From the NCBI GenBank assembly GCA_944385965.1, contig CALWZG010000053.1, positions 1-64,000 on the forward strand: a stretch of 64,000 nucleotides of DNA, written 5' to 3'. Under the pieces are notes generated by a model that made no database searches, was not told the DNA's origin, and was given only the letters and a program-made list of their open reading frames with translations. How positions within the stretch are numbered: position 1 is the first letter of the stretch; each line of letters starts with the position of its first letter. Below are positions 53,154-61,605 of this stretch, one piece after another. Made by a program: the position numbers and the translations under genes. This DNA is from an uncultured Anaerotruncus sp. GTDB taxonomy: Bacteria; Bacillota; Clostridia; Oscillospirales; Ruminococcaceae.

Positions 53154-55154
53154 ATGTCTGGAGGATTTCAGTTAGAAGCGCCTTACCAGCCCACAGGCGA
53201 TCAGCCAGAGGCCATAGAAAAGCTGGTACAGGGAATTCTGGCAGGCGACAAGGAGCAAACCCTTTTGGGGGTCACCGGTTCAGGAAAAACCTTTACTATG
53301 GCCAATGTAATCGCCAAATTGAACCGCCCAACTTTGGTATTGGCCCATAATAAAACCTTGGCGGCACAACTGTGCAGTGAGTTTAAGGAATTTTTTCCTC
53401 ACAACGCTGTGGAGTATTTTGTGTCCTATTATGACTATTATCAGCCGGAAGCATATATCGCTAATACAGATACCTATATTGAGAAGGATTCGGCCATCAA
53501 CGACGAGATTGAAAAGCTGCGCCATTCAGCTACCGCTGCTTTGGGAGAGCGCCGGGATGTGATTATCGTTTCCAGTGTATCTTGTATCTACACATTGGGC
53601 GACCCCATAGACTATAAAAATATGGTGATTTCTGTACGCACCGGGCAGCAGAGGGACCGGGATGAACTGATCAAAAAGCTGGTAGAAATTCAATATGAGC
53701 GGAATGATGTGAACTTTGTCCGCAATAAATTCCGGGTTCGTGGAGATGTGGTAGAGGTCTTTCCGGTTTATTCGGGGGATACCGCTATCCGTATTGAGTT
53801 CTGGGGAGACGAGGTGGACCGAATCACCGAAATCAATACCCTGACTGGGGAAGTCAAAAATGTGGTGAACCATGTAGCTATTTACCCGGCTTCTCACTAC
53901 ATTGTGCCTCAGGATAAAATGGCCGCTGCCTTGGAACAAATCCGCCAGGAATGTGATGAACGTGTGGCCTACTTCAAAGCCAACAACAAGCTGATTGAGG
54001 CCCAAAGAATCGCGGAACGCACGAATTACGATATTGAAATGCTCCAGGAAATTGGCTTCTGCAAGGGGATTGAAAACTATTCCAGGGTAATTTCTGGAAG
54101 GAAGCCAGGGAGTACCCCATATACTCTGTTGGATTACTTCCCGAAAGATTTTTTGATGTTTATTGATGAGTCCCATGTAACTTTGCCTCAGGTGCGGGGA
54201 ATGTATGGAGGGGACCACGCTAGAAAGAAAAATTTGATTGATTATGGCTTCCGGCTTCCATCCGCCTACGATAACAGGCCGCTGAATTTTGATGAGTTCT
54301 ATCAAAAGCTGAATCAGGTGATTTTTGTAAGCGCTACCCCTGGCCCTTTGGAGAAGGAGAAAAGTGCCCAAATGGTGGAACAGGTTATCCGTCCCACTGG
54401 GCTGGTGGACCCTGAGATTGAGGTGCGGCCGGTGGAAGGGCAGATTGATGACCTGCTGTCTGAAATCAATCTTCGGACTGCTCAAGGGGAGCGGGTACTG
54501 GTAACCACCCTTACCAAAAAAATGGCGGAAGATTTAACCTCCTATATGGAGAATATGGGGGTGCGAATCCGATATATGCACCATGATATTGATACCATTG
54601 AGCGTATGGAAATTATCCGGGATTTGCGCTTGGGTGAGTTTGATGTTCTGGTGGGCATCAACCTGCTGCGGGAAGGCTTGGATATTCCGGAGGTGTCCTT
54701 GGTAGCCATCCTGGACGCCGACAAAGAGGGCTTCCTGCGAAGCGAGACCTCTTTGGTACAGACCATAGGCCGAGCAGCCCGCAACGCCAAAGGAAAAGTT
54801 ATTATGTATGCTGACAGTGTTACCGAATCTATGGAGAAGGCTATGCGGGAAACTTACCGGCGCCGGGAGATTCAGATGGCGTATAATGAAGCCCATGGGA
54901 TTGTTCCGCAGACGATTAAAAAGGATGTGCGGGATATTCTTGAGATTTCCGCCAAAGAGGATGTGGAAGGCAAGAGCCGCAAAGGCAAGAAGATGTCCCA
55001 TAAAGAACGGGAAGCGTTGATCGCCAAGCTGACCATGGAAATGAAAAATGCCGCGAAGATCTTGGAATTTGAACACGCGGCTTATTTAAGAGATAAGATT
55101 CAGAAGCTGAAGGATGAGGAAAAGCAGCTGCGCCCCAGCAAGCTTCCAAAATAG
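53154..55154 (+). CDS. uvrB: Excinuclease ABC subunit B
   Basis: 666 residues. A damage-checking helicase of nucleotide excision repair. Walker A is [13 protein letters not shown] near residue 39; the beta-hairpin [11 protein letters not shown] follows; helicase motifs include [11 protein letters not shown] and [10 protein letters not shown]. The C-terminal UVR motif ([27 protein letters not shown]) contacts UvrC. It begins [13 protein letters not shown]. The uvrA gene follows after 41 bases. Confidence 0.98.
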   Translation: MSGGFQLEAPYQPTGDQPEAIEKLVQGILAGDKEQTLLGVTGSGKTFTMANVIAKLNRPTLVLAHNKTLAAQLCSEFKEFFPHNAVEYFVSYYDYYQPEAYIANTDTYIEKDSAINDEIEKLRHSATAALGERRDVIIVSSVSCIYTLGDPIDYKNMVISVRTGQQRDRDELIKKLVEIQYERNDVNFVRNKFRVRGDVVEVFPVYSGDTAIRIEFWGDEVDRITEINTLTGEVKNVVNHVAIYPASHYIVPQDKMAAALEQIRQECDERVAYFKANNKLIEAQRIAERTNYDIEMLQEIGFCKGIENYSRVISGRKPGSTPYTLLDYFPKDFLMFIDESHVTLPQVRGMYGGDHARKKNLIDYGFRLPSAYDNRPLNFDEFYQKLNQVIFVSATPGPLEKEKSAQMVEQVIRPTGLVDPEIEVRPVEGQIDDLLSEINLRTAQGERVLVTTLTKKMAEDLTSYMENMGVRIRYMHHDIDTIERMEIIRDLRLGEFDVLVGINLLREGLDIPEVSLVAILDADKEGFLRSETSLVQTIGRAARNAKGKVIMYADSVTESMEKAMRETYRRREIQMAYNEAHGIVPQTIKKDVRDILEISAKEDVEGKSRKGKKMSHKEREALIAKLTMEMKNAAKILEFEHAAYLRDKIQKLKDEEKQLRPSKLPK

Positions 55155-55195
55155 ATGCTCACCTTTAGCATAAGACGCAATTGGGAGGAACAATC

Positions 55196-58021
55196 TTGGC
55201 AAATGATAAAATCGTCATCAAAGGCGCCAGAGAGCATAATCTGAAAAATGTAGATTTAGAAATTCCCAGGGACAAGCTGGTAGTTTTTACTGGGCTGTCC
55301 GGTTCTGGTAAAAGTTCTCTGGCCTTTGATACCATTTACGCGGATGGACAGCGTCGGTATGTGGAAAGCCTGTCCAGCTATGCCCGTCAATTTTTGGGAC
55401 AGATGGAAAAACCGGATGTGGACAGCATTGAGGGGTTATCTCCGGCTATCTCCATTGACCAAAAAACGACCTCAAAAAATCCACGCTCCACAGTGGGAAC
55501 AGTGACCGAGATTTATGACTATCTAAGACTGCTGTACGCCCGTATTGGAATCCCTCATTGTCCCATCTGTGGTCGTCCCATTGAACAGCAAACGGTGGAT
55601 CAGATGGTGGATAAGCTGATGGCTTTGCCAGCGGGCACCAAAATGCAAATTTTGGCGCCTACCGTCCGAGGACGGAAGGGAGAGCACATCAAGGAATTTG
55701 ACGCTGCCCGCCGTTCAGGCTATGTGCGGGTACGGGTGGACGGAAACCTTTATGATCTTTCCGAGGAAATCAAGCTGGAAAAAAATAAAAAGCACACTAT
55801 TGAGGTGGTTATAGATCGCTTGGTGGTGAAAGAGGAAATCCGCTCCCGACTGGCGGATTCTTTGGAAACCGCTTTAAGCCTGGCTAATGGGTTGGTGGTA
55901 GTTGATACAGGGGAGGAGGAGCTTACCTTTTCCCAGAATTACGCTTGCCCAGACCATGACATCAGCATTGAGGAATTAACTCCCCGCATGTTCTCCTTTA
56001 ACGCACCCTATGGGGCATGTGAGAAATGTACAGGACTGGGAACCTTCTTGAAGGTAGACCCTGAGCTGGTTATCCCCAATAAAAAGCTCACCATCCGGGA
56101 GGGAGCCATTCGGGCTTCTGGATGGTATTACGCAGAGGGCGGTATCGCTCAAATGTATTATGAGGGACTGGCCAAGCATTATGGATTTTCCTTGGATGTG
56201 CCTGTATCAAAACTGCCTCAAAAGGTGATTGACATTTTGCTTTATGGTTCAAAGGGAGAGAAGATTCAGCTTCACCGGGAAAGCGGCACCACCAAAGGTT
56301 CCTACTACACAGATTTTGAGGGTATCATCAATAATCTGGAGCGCCGATTCCGGGAGACCAACTCCAGCTGGATGCGGGAAGAAATCACCACCTGGATGAA
56401 CAGTGTGGAATGTCCAGTCTGTCATGGAGACCGTCTGAATAAAACAGTTTTGGCGGTGACCGTAGGCGGATTGAATATCAGCGAGTTCTGCCGGATGTCT
56501 GTGGCAAAAGCTTTGGACTTTTTAGAGGAGCTGGAAGCGAAGCTGACCCCTCGGGAACTAATGATTTCCTCCCTGATTTTAAAGGAAATACGGGAACGCC
56601 TGGGATTTTTGCGAAGTGTAGGCTTGGAGTATCTGACCTTGGCGAGGTCCGCAGGAACCCTTTCCGGCGGAGAAAGCCAGCGGATTCGGCTTGCCACTCA
56701 AATTGGTTCTTCTCTGATGGGGGTTTTGTATATTTTGGATGAGCCTTCCATCGGGCTGCACCAAAGAGATAATGACAAGTTAATCGCCACTTTGAAGCGG
56801 CTGCGTGATTTGGGTAATACATTGATTGTAGTAGAGCATGATGAGGACACCATGTACGCAGCGGATTACATTGTGGATGTAGGGCCTGGGGCTGGAATCC
56901 ATGGGGGAGAGATTGTATGCGCTGGACCCATTGATAAAATCAAAGCCTGTGAAAATTCCATCACAGGACAATATTTGTCCGGGAAAAAGCGGATTGAGGT
57001 TCCGTCAGTCCGTCGGCCAGGAAATGGAAATTTCCTGGAGATTGTGGGGGCCTGTGAAAACAATCTAAAAAATGTGCGGGTAAAAATTCCTCTGGGGACC
57101 TTTACTGTAGTGACAGGTGTTTCTGGCTCTGGAAAAAGTTCCTTAATCAATGAGGTACTGTTCAAGCGTTTGACAAGGGATTTGACCAATCCCAGAATCA
57201 AGCCAGGAAAACATGAAGATATTTTGGGGATTGAATTGGTAGACAAGGTCATCGACATCAACCAGTCCCCCATTGGACGAACCCCCCGTTCCAATCCCGC
57301 CACCTATACTGGGGTCTTTACCGATATCAGAGAGCTGTTTGCTCAAACCAATGACGCAAAGATGCGGGGCTATAAGTCTGGCCGCTTTTCTTTCAATGTA
57401 AAAGGCGGCAGATGTGAAGCCTGTGAGGGCGACGGCATTGTCTGCATTGAGATGCATTTTCTCCCTGACATCTATGTACCTTGCGAGGTATGTAAGGGCA
57501 AACGGTATAACCGGGAAACTTTGGAGGTAAAATACAAAGGGAAGTCCATTTACGATGTTCTGGAGATGACGGTGGAGGAAGGACTTCGCTTTTTTGAGAA
57601 TCATCCCAAAATCGCCCGCAAGCTGCAAACCCTCTACGATGTGGGATTAGGGTATATCAAAATAGGACAGCCCGCTACCACTTTGTCAGGAGGAGAGGCC
57701 CAGCGTGTGAAACTGGCTACGGAGCTTTCCCGGCGTCCAACAGGAAAAACCGTCTATATTTTGGATGAACCTACCACGGGACTGCATGTGGCGGATGTTC
57801 ATAAGCTGATTGATGTATTGCAGACCATTGTGAATTCAGGGAACACCGTAATCACCATAGAGCACAATTTGGATGTAATAAAAACAGCGGATTATATCAT
57901 TGACCTAGGCCCAGAAGGGGGAGATCAGGGGGGAACCATTGTGGCCACTGGCACACCTGAGGAAATTTGTGAAATAAAGGCCTCCTATACAGGTCAATAT
58001 TTAAAAAAGATGTTAAAATGA
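55196..58021 (+). CDS. uvrA: Excinuclease ABC subunit A
   Basis: 941 residues. The damage-recognition ATPase with two ABC modules. First Walker A is GLSGSGKSS near residue 32, first zinc site CPICGRP, second Walker [10 protein letters not shown], second zinc site CEACEGDG, and signature [12 protein letters not shown] and [12 protein letters not shown]. The TTG at 55196 follows GGGAGG by 7 bases, and the N-terminus [15 protein letters not shown] fits; the frame from 55181 is longer but unsupported. It is co-transcribed with uvrB. Confidence 0.98.
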   Translation: MANDKIVIKGAREHNLKNVDLEIPRDKLVVFTGLSGSGKSSLAFDTIYADGQRRYVESLSSYARQFLGQMEKPDVDSIEGLSPAISIDQKTTSKNPRSTVGTVTEIYDYLRLLYARIGIPHCPICGRPIEQQTVDQMVDKLMALPAGTKMQILAPTVRGRKGEHIKEFDAARRSGYVRVRVDGNLYDLSEEIKLEKNKKHTIEVVIDRLVVKEEIRSRLADSLETALSLANGLVVVDTGEEELTFSQNYACPDHDISIEELTPRMFSFNAPYGACEKCTGLGTFLKVDPELVIPNKKLTIREGAIRASGWYYAEGGIAQMYYEGLAKHYGFSLDVPVSKLPQKVIDILLYGSKGEKIQLHRESGTTKGSYYTDFEGIINNLERRFRETNSSWMREEITTWMNSVECPVCHGDRLNKTVLAVTVGGLNISEFCRMSVAKALDFLEELEAKLTPRELMISSLILKEIRERLGFLRSVGLEYLTLARSAGTLSGGESQRIRLATQIGSSLMGVLYILDEPSIGLHQRDNDKLIATLKRLRDLGNTLIVVEHDEDTMYAADYIVDVGPGAGIHGGEIVCAGPIDKIKACENSITGQYLSGKKRIEVPSVRRPGNGNFLEIVGACENNLKNVRVKIPLGTFTVVTGVSGSGKSSLINEVLFKRLTRDLTNPRIKPGKHEDILGIELVDKVIDINQSPIGRTPRSNPATYTGVFTDIRELFAQTNDAKMRGYKSGRFSFNVKGGRCEACEGDGIVCIEMHFLPDIYVPCEVCKGKRYNRETLEVKYKGKSIYDVLEMTVEEGLRFFENHPKIARKLQTLYDVGLGYIKIGQPATTLSGGEAQRVKLATELSRRPTGKTVYILDEPTTGLHVADVHKLIDVLQTIVNSGNTVITIEHNLDVIKTADYIIDLGPEGGDQGGTIVATGTPEEICEIKASYTGQYLKKMLK

Positions 58022-58113
58022 TAAAAATTTTCTTTCAAAGCTCTTTACAGTGCTATACCTTTTTGATATACTTTTTACAGCAAGAAAAACCCATTATAAA
58101 AGGAGATAAAATT

Positions 58114-58272
58114 ATGGAAAAATATGTTTGCTCTGTTTGTGGATATGTCTATGACCCTGCCAAGGGTGAGCCGGATGCCGGAATCGCTCCTGGCACTAAA
58201 TGGGAGGATGTTCCAGCGGATTTTGTTTGCCCCTTGTGCGGTGTAAGCAAGGACGAATTCGAGAAACAATGA
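58114..58272 (+). CDS. Rubredoxin
   Basis: 52 residues. A small iron protein carrying one electron. The iron cysteines are in [10 protein letters not shown] (residues about 6 and 9) and [12 protein letters not shown] (about 39 and 42). AAAGGAG precedes the ATG at 58114; the ORF that continues further upstream is not real. The flavodiiron gene follows after 61 bases, a natural partner. Confidence 0.96.
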   Translation: MEKYVCSVCGYVYDPAKGEPDAGIAPGTKWEDVPADFVCPLCGVSKDEFEKQ

Positions 58273-58333
58273 AGCCATTGCAGCCATTCGCCTTGCGGAT
58301 GGCTGTATCATTTTAAATGGAGGGATAAAAAGA

Positions 58334-59545
58334 ATGTCGTCGGCAAAAGTAACCAATGATATTTATTCGGTGGGTATTTTAAACCCCAATATGCGGGTTT
58401 TTGATATTGTGATGACAACCGACTATGGCACCTCTTACAATTCCTATCTTGTAAAGGGGAATGAGAAGGTGGCTTTAATTGAGGCTTGCCATAAAACTTA
58501 CTTCAAGCAGTATCTGGAAAATATCAAAGAGGTCATTGATCCAGCAAAAATCGACTATGTGGTGCTGAACCATAATGAGCCGGACCACACAGGCAGCTTG
58601 GCGGAACTGATGGATTATCTGCCCAACGCCACCATTTTGATTTCTCAGGCTGGTTCTATCTATCTGAAAAATATCACCAATCGCAAAGATTTGAAAGTTC
58701 AAGTGGTGAAAAATGGGGAAACCATTGATTTGGGTGGTAAGACCATGGAGTTTATCACCGCTCCTTTCCTGCATTGGCCGGATTCCATGTTTACTTGGGT
58801 GAAGGAAGATGGAACCTTGTTCAGCTGTGACTTCCTGGGTGCCCATTATTGTGAGCCCTATACCTTTGACTATAATATTGCATATCCAGAAAAATATGAG
58901 AGCGCTTTGAAAGGTTATTTTGACGCGATTTTCGCTCCTTTCAAATCCTATGTACGGGCTGGACTGGAGAAGATAAAGGATTTGCCCATAGAGCGAGTCT
59001 GCTCCAGCCATGGACCAATTTTGACAAAAGGTGTCCGCTTGGAATTTGTAATTGAGGAGTATAAGCTTTGGAGCGCCGCCCCTCAAAAAGAGAAGATGAC
59101 CATTCCTGTGTTCTATACTTCCGCCTATGGCAATACCAGAAAAATTGCCAAGGCCATTCAGAAGGGAATTTTGCAGGCTCAGCCCGATGCGGTTGTGGAG
59201 ACCTATGACATCATCAAACATGATATGGGCGCTTTGGCGCAGCTGCTGAATGAATGTGATGGGTTTGCTTTGGGCAGCCCCACCATCAATGGTGAAGCGG
59301 TTCCTCCCTTGTGGATGCTGTTAGCTCATGTGGATGTAATCAACAACAAGAAGAAACCGGTTCTGGTGTTTGGTTCCTATGGTTGGAGCGGGGAAGCGGT
59401 TCCCAATCTGATTGCCCGGGTTACCGGCTTGAAGATGGCTCCTTTCGGAGAAGGGTATAAGGTTTGCTTTGTGCCTACCGAAGAGGATTTGGAAAAAGCT
59501 GTTGAGCTGGGACGTTCTTTTGGAGAAACAGTTACACTACGATAA
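58334..59545 (+). CDS. Flavodiiron protein (FprA/ROO type)
   Basis: 403 residues. It reduces oxygen to water or NO to N2O with electrons from rubredoxin. The N-terminal beta-lactamase-like domain carries the iron ligands in HNEPDHTGS, HWPDSM, CDFLGAHY and SSHGPIL. The C-terminal flavodoxin domain (about 255-400) begins VFYTSAYGNTRKIAKAI and holds FMN. It needs no fused rubredoxin because the separate rubredoxin lies just upstream. A terminator follows. Confidence 0.96.
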   Translation: MSSAKVTNDIYSVGILNPNMRVFDIVMTTDYGTSYNSYLVKGNEKVALIEACHKTYFKQYLENIKEVIDPAKIDYVVLNHNEPDHTGSLAELMDYLPNATILISQAGSIYLKNITNRKDLKVQVVKNGETIDLGGKTMEFITAPFLHWPDSMFTWVKEDGTLFSCDFLGAHYCEPYTFDYNIAYPEKYESALKGYFDAIFAPFKSYVRAGLEKIKDLPIERVCSSHGPILTKGVRLEFVIEEYKLWSAAPQKEKMTIPVFYTSAYGNTRKIAKAIQKGILQAQPDAVVETYDIIKHDMGALAQLLNECDGFALGSPTINGEAVPPLWMLLAHVDVINNKKKPVLVFGSYGWSGEAVPNLIARVTGLKMAPFGEGYKVCFVPTEEDLEKAVELGRSFGETVTLR

Positions 59546-59563
59546 TTAAAGTGGGAAGATTTT

Positions 59564-59589
59564 AAGGGCGCGGTGAAGGCCGCGCCCTT
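59564..59589 (+). terminator. Terminator after the flavodiiron gene
   Basis: AAGGGCGCGG (59564-59573) pairs with CCGCGCCCTT (59580-59589), loop TGAAGG, then TT. Confidence 0.85.
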
Positions 59590-59611
59590 TTGTAAATCCA
59601 AAAACCAATAC

Positions 59612-59640
59612 TTGAAAAAAAAACGGGGAAATGGTATGAT
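59612..59640 (+). promoter_or_regulatory. Promoter of miaB
   Basis: TTGAAA (59612-59617) and TATGAT (59635-59640) are 17 bases apart, about 60 bases before miaB. Confidence 0.65.
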
Positions 59641-59699
59641 AAATTGTTGAAATATGTGATACGGGAAAGGCTATCCTTTCTGTTTTGGAGGAACAAGTT

Positions 59700-61118
59700 T
59701 TGATAGAAACAAAGCAGGCGGTTTTGCCCGCCGCGGCGCTGCAGCGCCAACGTGAGTATGCTGAAAAAGTCCGGGAGCTGGTCTGTCGCCGGTATAACCA
59801 TCCGCCGCTGGCTTATGTCCATTCCTTTGGCTGCCAGCAGAATCAGAGCGATGGAGAAAAAATAAAAGGTATGTTGGCCGAAATGGGGTATGGCTTCGGA
59901 GACGCTCCAGAAACAGCCGACCTTGTGATTTATAATACCTGCGCGGTCCGGGAAAACGCTGAGGATCGGGTTTTTGGCAACGTGGGAGCTTTAAAACCTT
60001 TGAAAAAACAGCGTCCAGAGCTTTTGATTGGTCTGTGCGGCTGTATGATGCAGCAGGAGCAGGTAGCCGAAAAAATTAAAAAAAGCTATCCTTATGTGGA
60101 TTTGGTATTTGGAACTCATGCTCTGTATACCCTTCCTGAACTGCTTTACAATCGCCTTTCGGGAGAAAAACGGCAATTTTCATTGGAGGATAGCCCAGGT
60201 TCCATTGTGGAAGGGCTTCCGGTTCGCAGGGATGGCACCATCAAAGCCAACCTGCCCATTATGTATGGATGCGATAATTTCTGTACCTATTGCATCGTTC
60301 CCTATGTAAGGGGCCGGGAACGCAGCCGGCGTCCAGAGGATGTGCTCAAGGAAGCCAGAGAATTGGTGGAGCAGGGATACAAAGAGATTACTTTGTTAGG
60401 CCAGAATGTAAACTCCTACGGAAAAGGGCTGGACGAGCCCATGGATTTTTCAGAGCTGCTAAGGCAAATCAATGATATTCCAGGAGAATTTATCATTCGC
60501 TTTATGACCAGCCATCCCAAAGACTGCACCCTGAAACTGATTGACACCATCAGGGATTGCCAGAAGGTGTGCAACCATATCCATCTTCCTGTCCAAAGCG
60601 GCTCCAATCGGGTACTCCAGGCTATGAACCGCCACTACACAGTGGAGGAGTATCTGCACCTGATTGAGTATGCAAAAGCGCAAATTCCTGGGGTTACCTT
60701 CTCCAGTGACATTATTGTAGGTTTTCCTGGGGAAACTTATGAGGAGTTTCTCCAAACCCTAAAGCTGATTCAGCAGGTGGAATACAGTGCCCTCTATACC
60801 TTTATTTATTCCCCCCGTCAAGGGACGAAGGCGGCCTCTCTGCCAGACCCTGTTCCTGAGGGGGAAAAATCCAAGTGGCTGCGGGAACTTTTGGATGTGG
60901 AATCCCAGATACGAAACCACCAGCAGCAAGCTTTGGTGGGACAAACCATTCGTGTGCTGGCAGATGGGGAAGGCCGCACAGGACCAGGATGGATTTCCGG
61001 CAGGACCATCAGCAATGATATTGTGGAGTTCACAGCACCCACTTCCTGTATTGGAAGCTTTGTGAATGTAAAAATTGAAAGGGCCTTGAATTGGGCTGTC
61101 TTTGGTACATTGGTGTGA
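59700..61118 (+). CDS. miaB: tRNA-2-methylthio-N6-dimethylallyladenosine synthase
   Basis: 472 residues. A radical SAM methylthiotransferase acting on adenosine-37 of tRNA. The UPF0004 domain has FGCQQNQSDGEK and NTCAVRENAEDRVFG with cluster cysteines, the radical SAM site is GCDNFCTYCIVPYVRGRE near residue 190, and a TRAM domain ends the protein. The start is a TTG at 59700 with GGAGG 8 bases upstream; an earlier TTG at 59685 overlaps that site. It precedes the RicA-like gene and mutS. Confidence 0.96.
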   Translation: MIETKQAVLPAAALQRQREYAEKVRELVCRRYNHPPLAYVHSFGCQQNQSDGEKIKGMLAEMGYGFGDAPETADLVIYNTCAVRENAEDRVFGNVGALKPLKKQRPELLIGLCGCMMQQEQVAEKIKKSYPYVDLVFGTHALYTLPELLYNRLSGEKRQFSLEDSPGSIVEGLPVRRDGTIKANLPIMYGCDNFCTYCIVPYVRGRERSRRPEDVLKEARELVEQGYKEITLLGQNVNSYGKGLDEPMDFSELLRQINDIPGEFIIRFMTSHPKDCTLKLIDTIRDCQKVCNHIHLPVQSGSNRVLQAMNRHYTVEEYLHLIEYAKAQIPGVTFSSDIIVGFPGETYEEFLQTLKLIQQVEYSALYTFIYSPRQGTKAASLPDPVPEGEKSKWLRELLDVESQIRNHQQQALVGQTIRVLADGEGRTGPGWISGRTISNDIVEFTAPTSCIGSFVNVKIERALNWAVFGTLV

Positions 61119-61164
61119 GACACAGCGAAAGCTGTTTCTATAAAATAGCAAAGGAGATTTTGGA

Positions 61165-61569
61165 ATGGACGTAATTGGATTGGCCAGAGAATTGGGAAAA
61201 GCGGTACAGCAGGATGAGCGGTATATTAAACTATGCGCTCTCCAGCAAGCCAATGATGAGGACCAGGAGCTTCAGGATTTGATTGGACAGTTCAACCTGA
61301 AAAGGGTGGACTTGAATAATGAAATCAATAAAACCGATAAGGATACCGCTCGTGTGGAGGCGCTGAACCATGAAGTTCGGGAGCTGTATGGAAAAATTAT
61401 GGCTCGCCCTACCATGTCCGCCTACAATGACGCAAAAACCGAGTTGGACAACCTGATGGATTTCGTGCTGCAAATTCTGCGGGGCAGTGTCAATGGTGAG
61501 GACCCTGACACCATTCAGCAGCAGACCGGCTGCTCTGGAAGCTGTTCCTCTTGTTCAGGCTGTCACTAA
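61165..61569 (+). CDS. YlbF/YmcA (RicA-like) family protein
   Basis: 134 residues. A helical protein of the RicA/RicF family, which in Bacillus forms an iron-sulfur complex affecting RNase Y and development. The helical body is about 1-110 (KRVDLNNEINK). The tail has clustered cysteines (CSGSCSSCSGCH, four in the last 12 residues), richer than I expect for this family. It lies between miaB and mutS, as ymcA does in Bacillus. Confidence 0.88.
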   Translation: MDVIGLARELGKAVQQDERYIKLCALQQANDEDQELQDLIGQFNLKRVDLNNEINKTDKDTARVEALNHEVRELYGKIMARPTMSAYNDAKTELDNLMDFVLQILRGSVNGEDPDTIQQQTGCSGSCSSCSGCH

Positions 61570-61605
61570 CAGACTTATAGAAACGAACTGGTGGAGGTCG
61601 CCCTG

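Noticed and set aside
53526..54485. A 319-residue minus-strand frame opposite uvrB
   Set aside because: Shadow of uvrB with no start signal and no recognisable domain.
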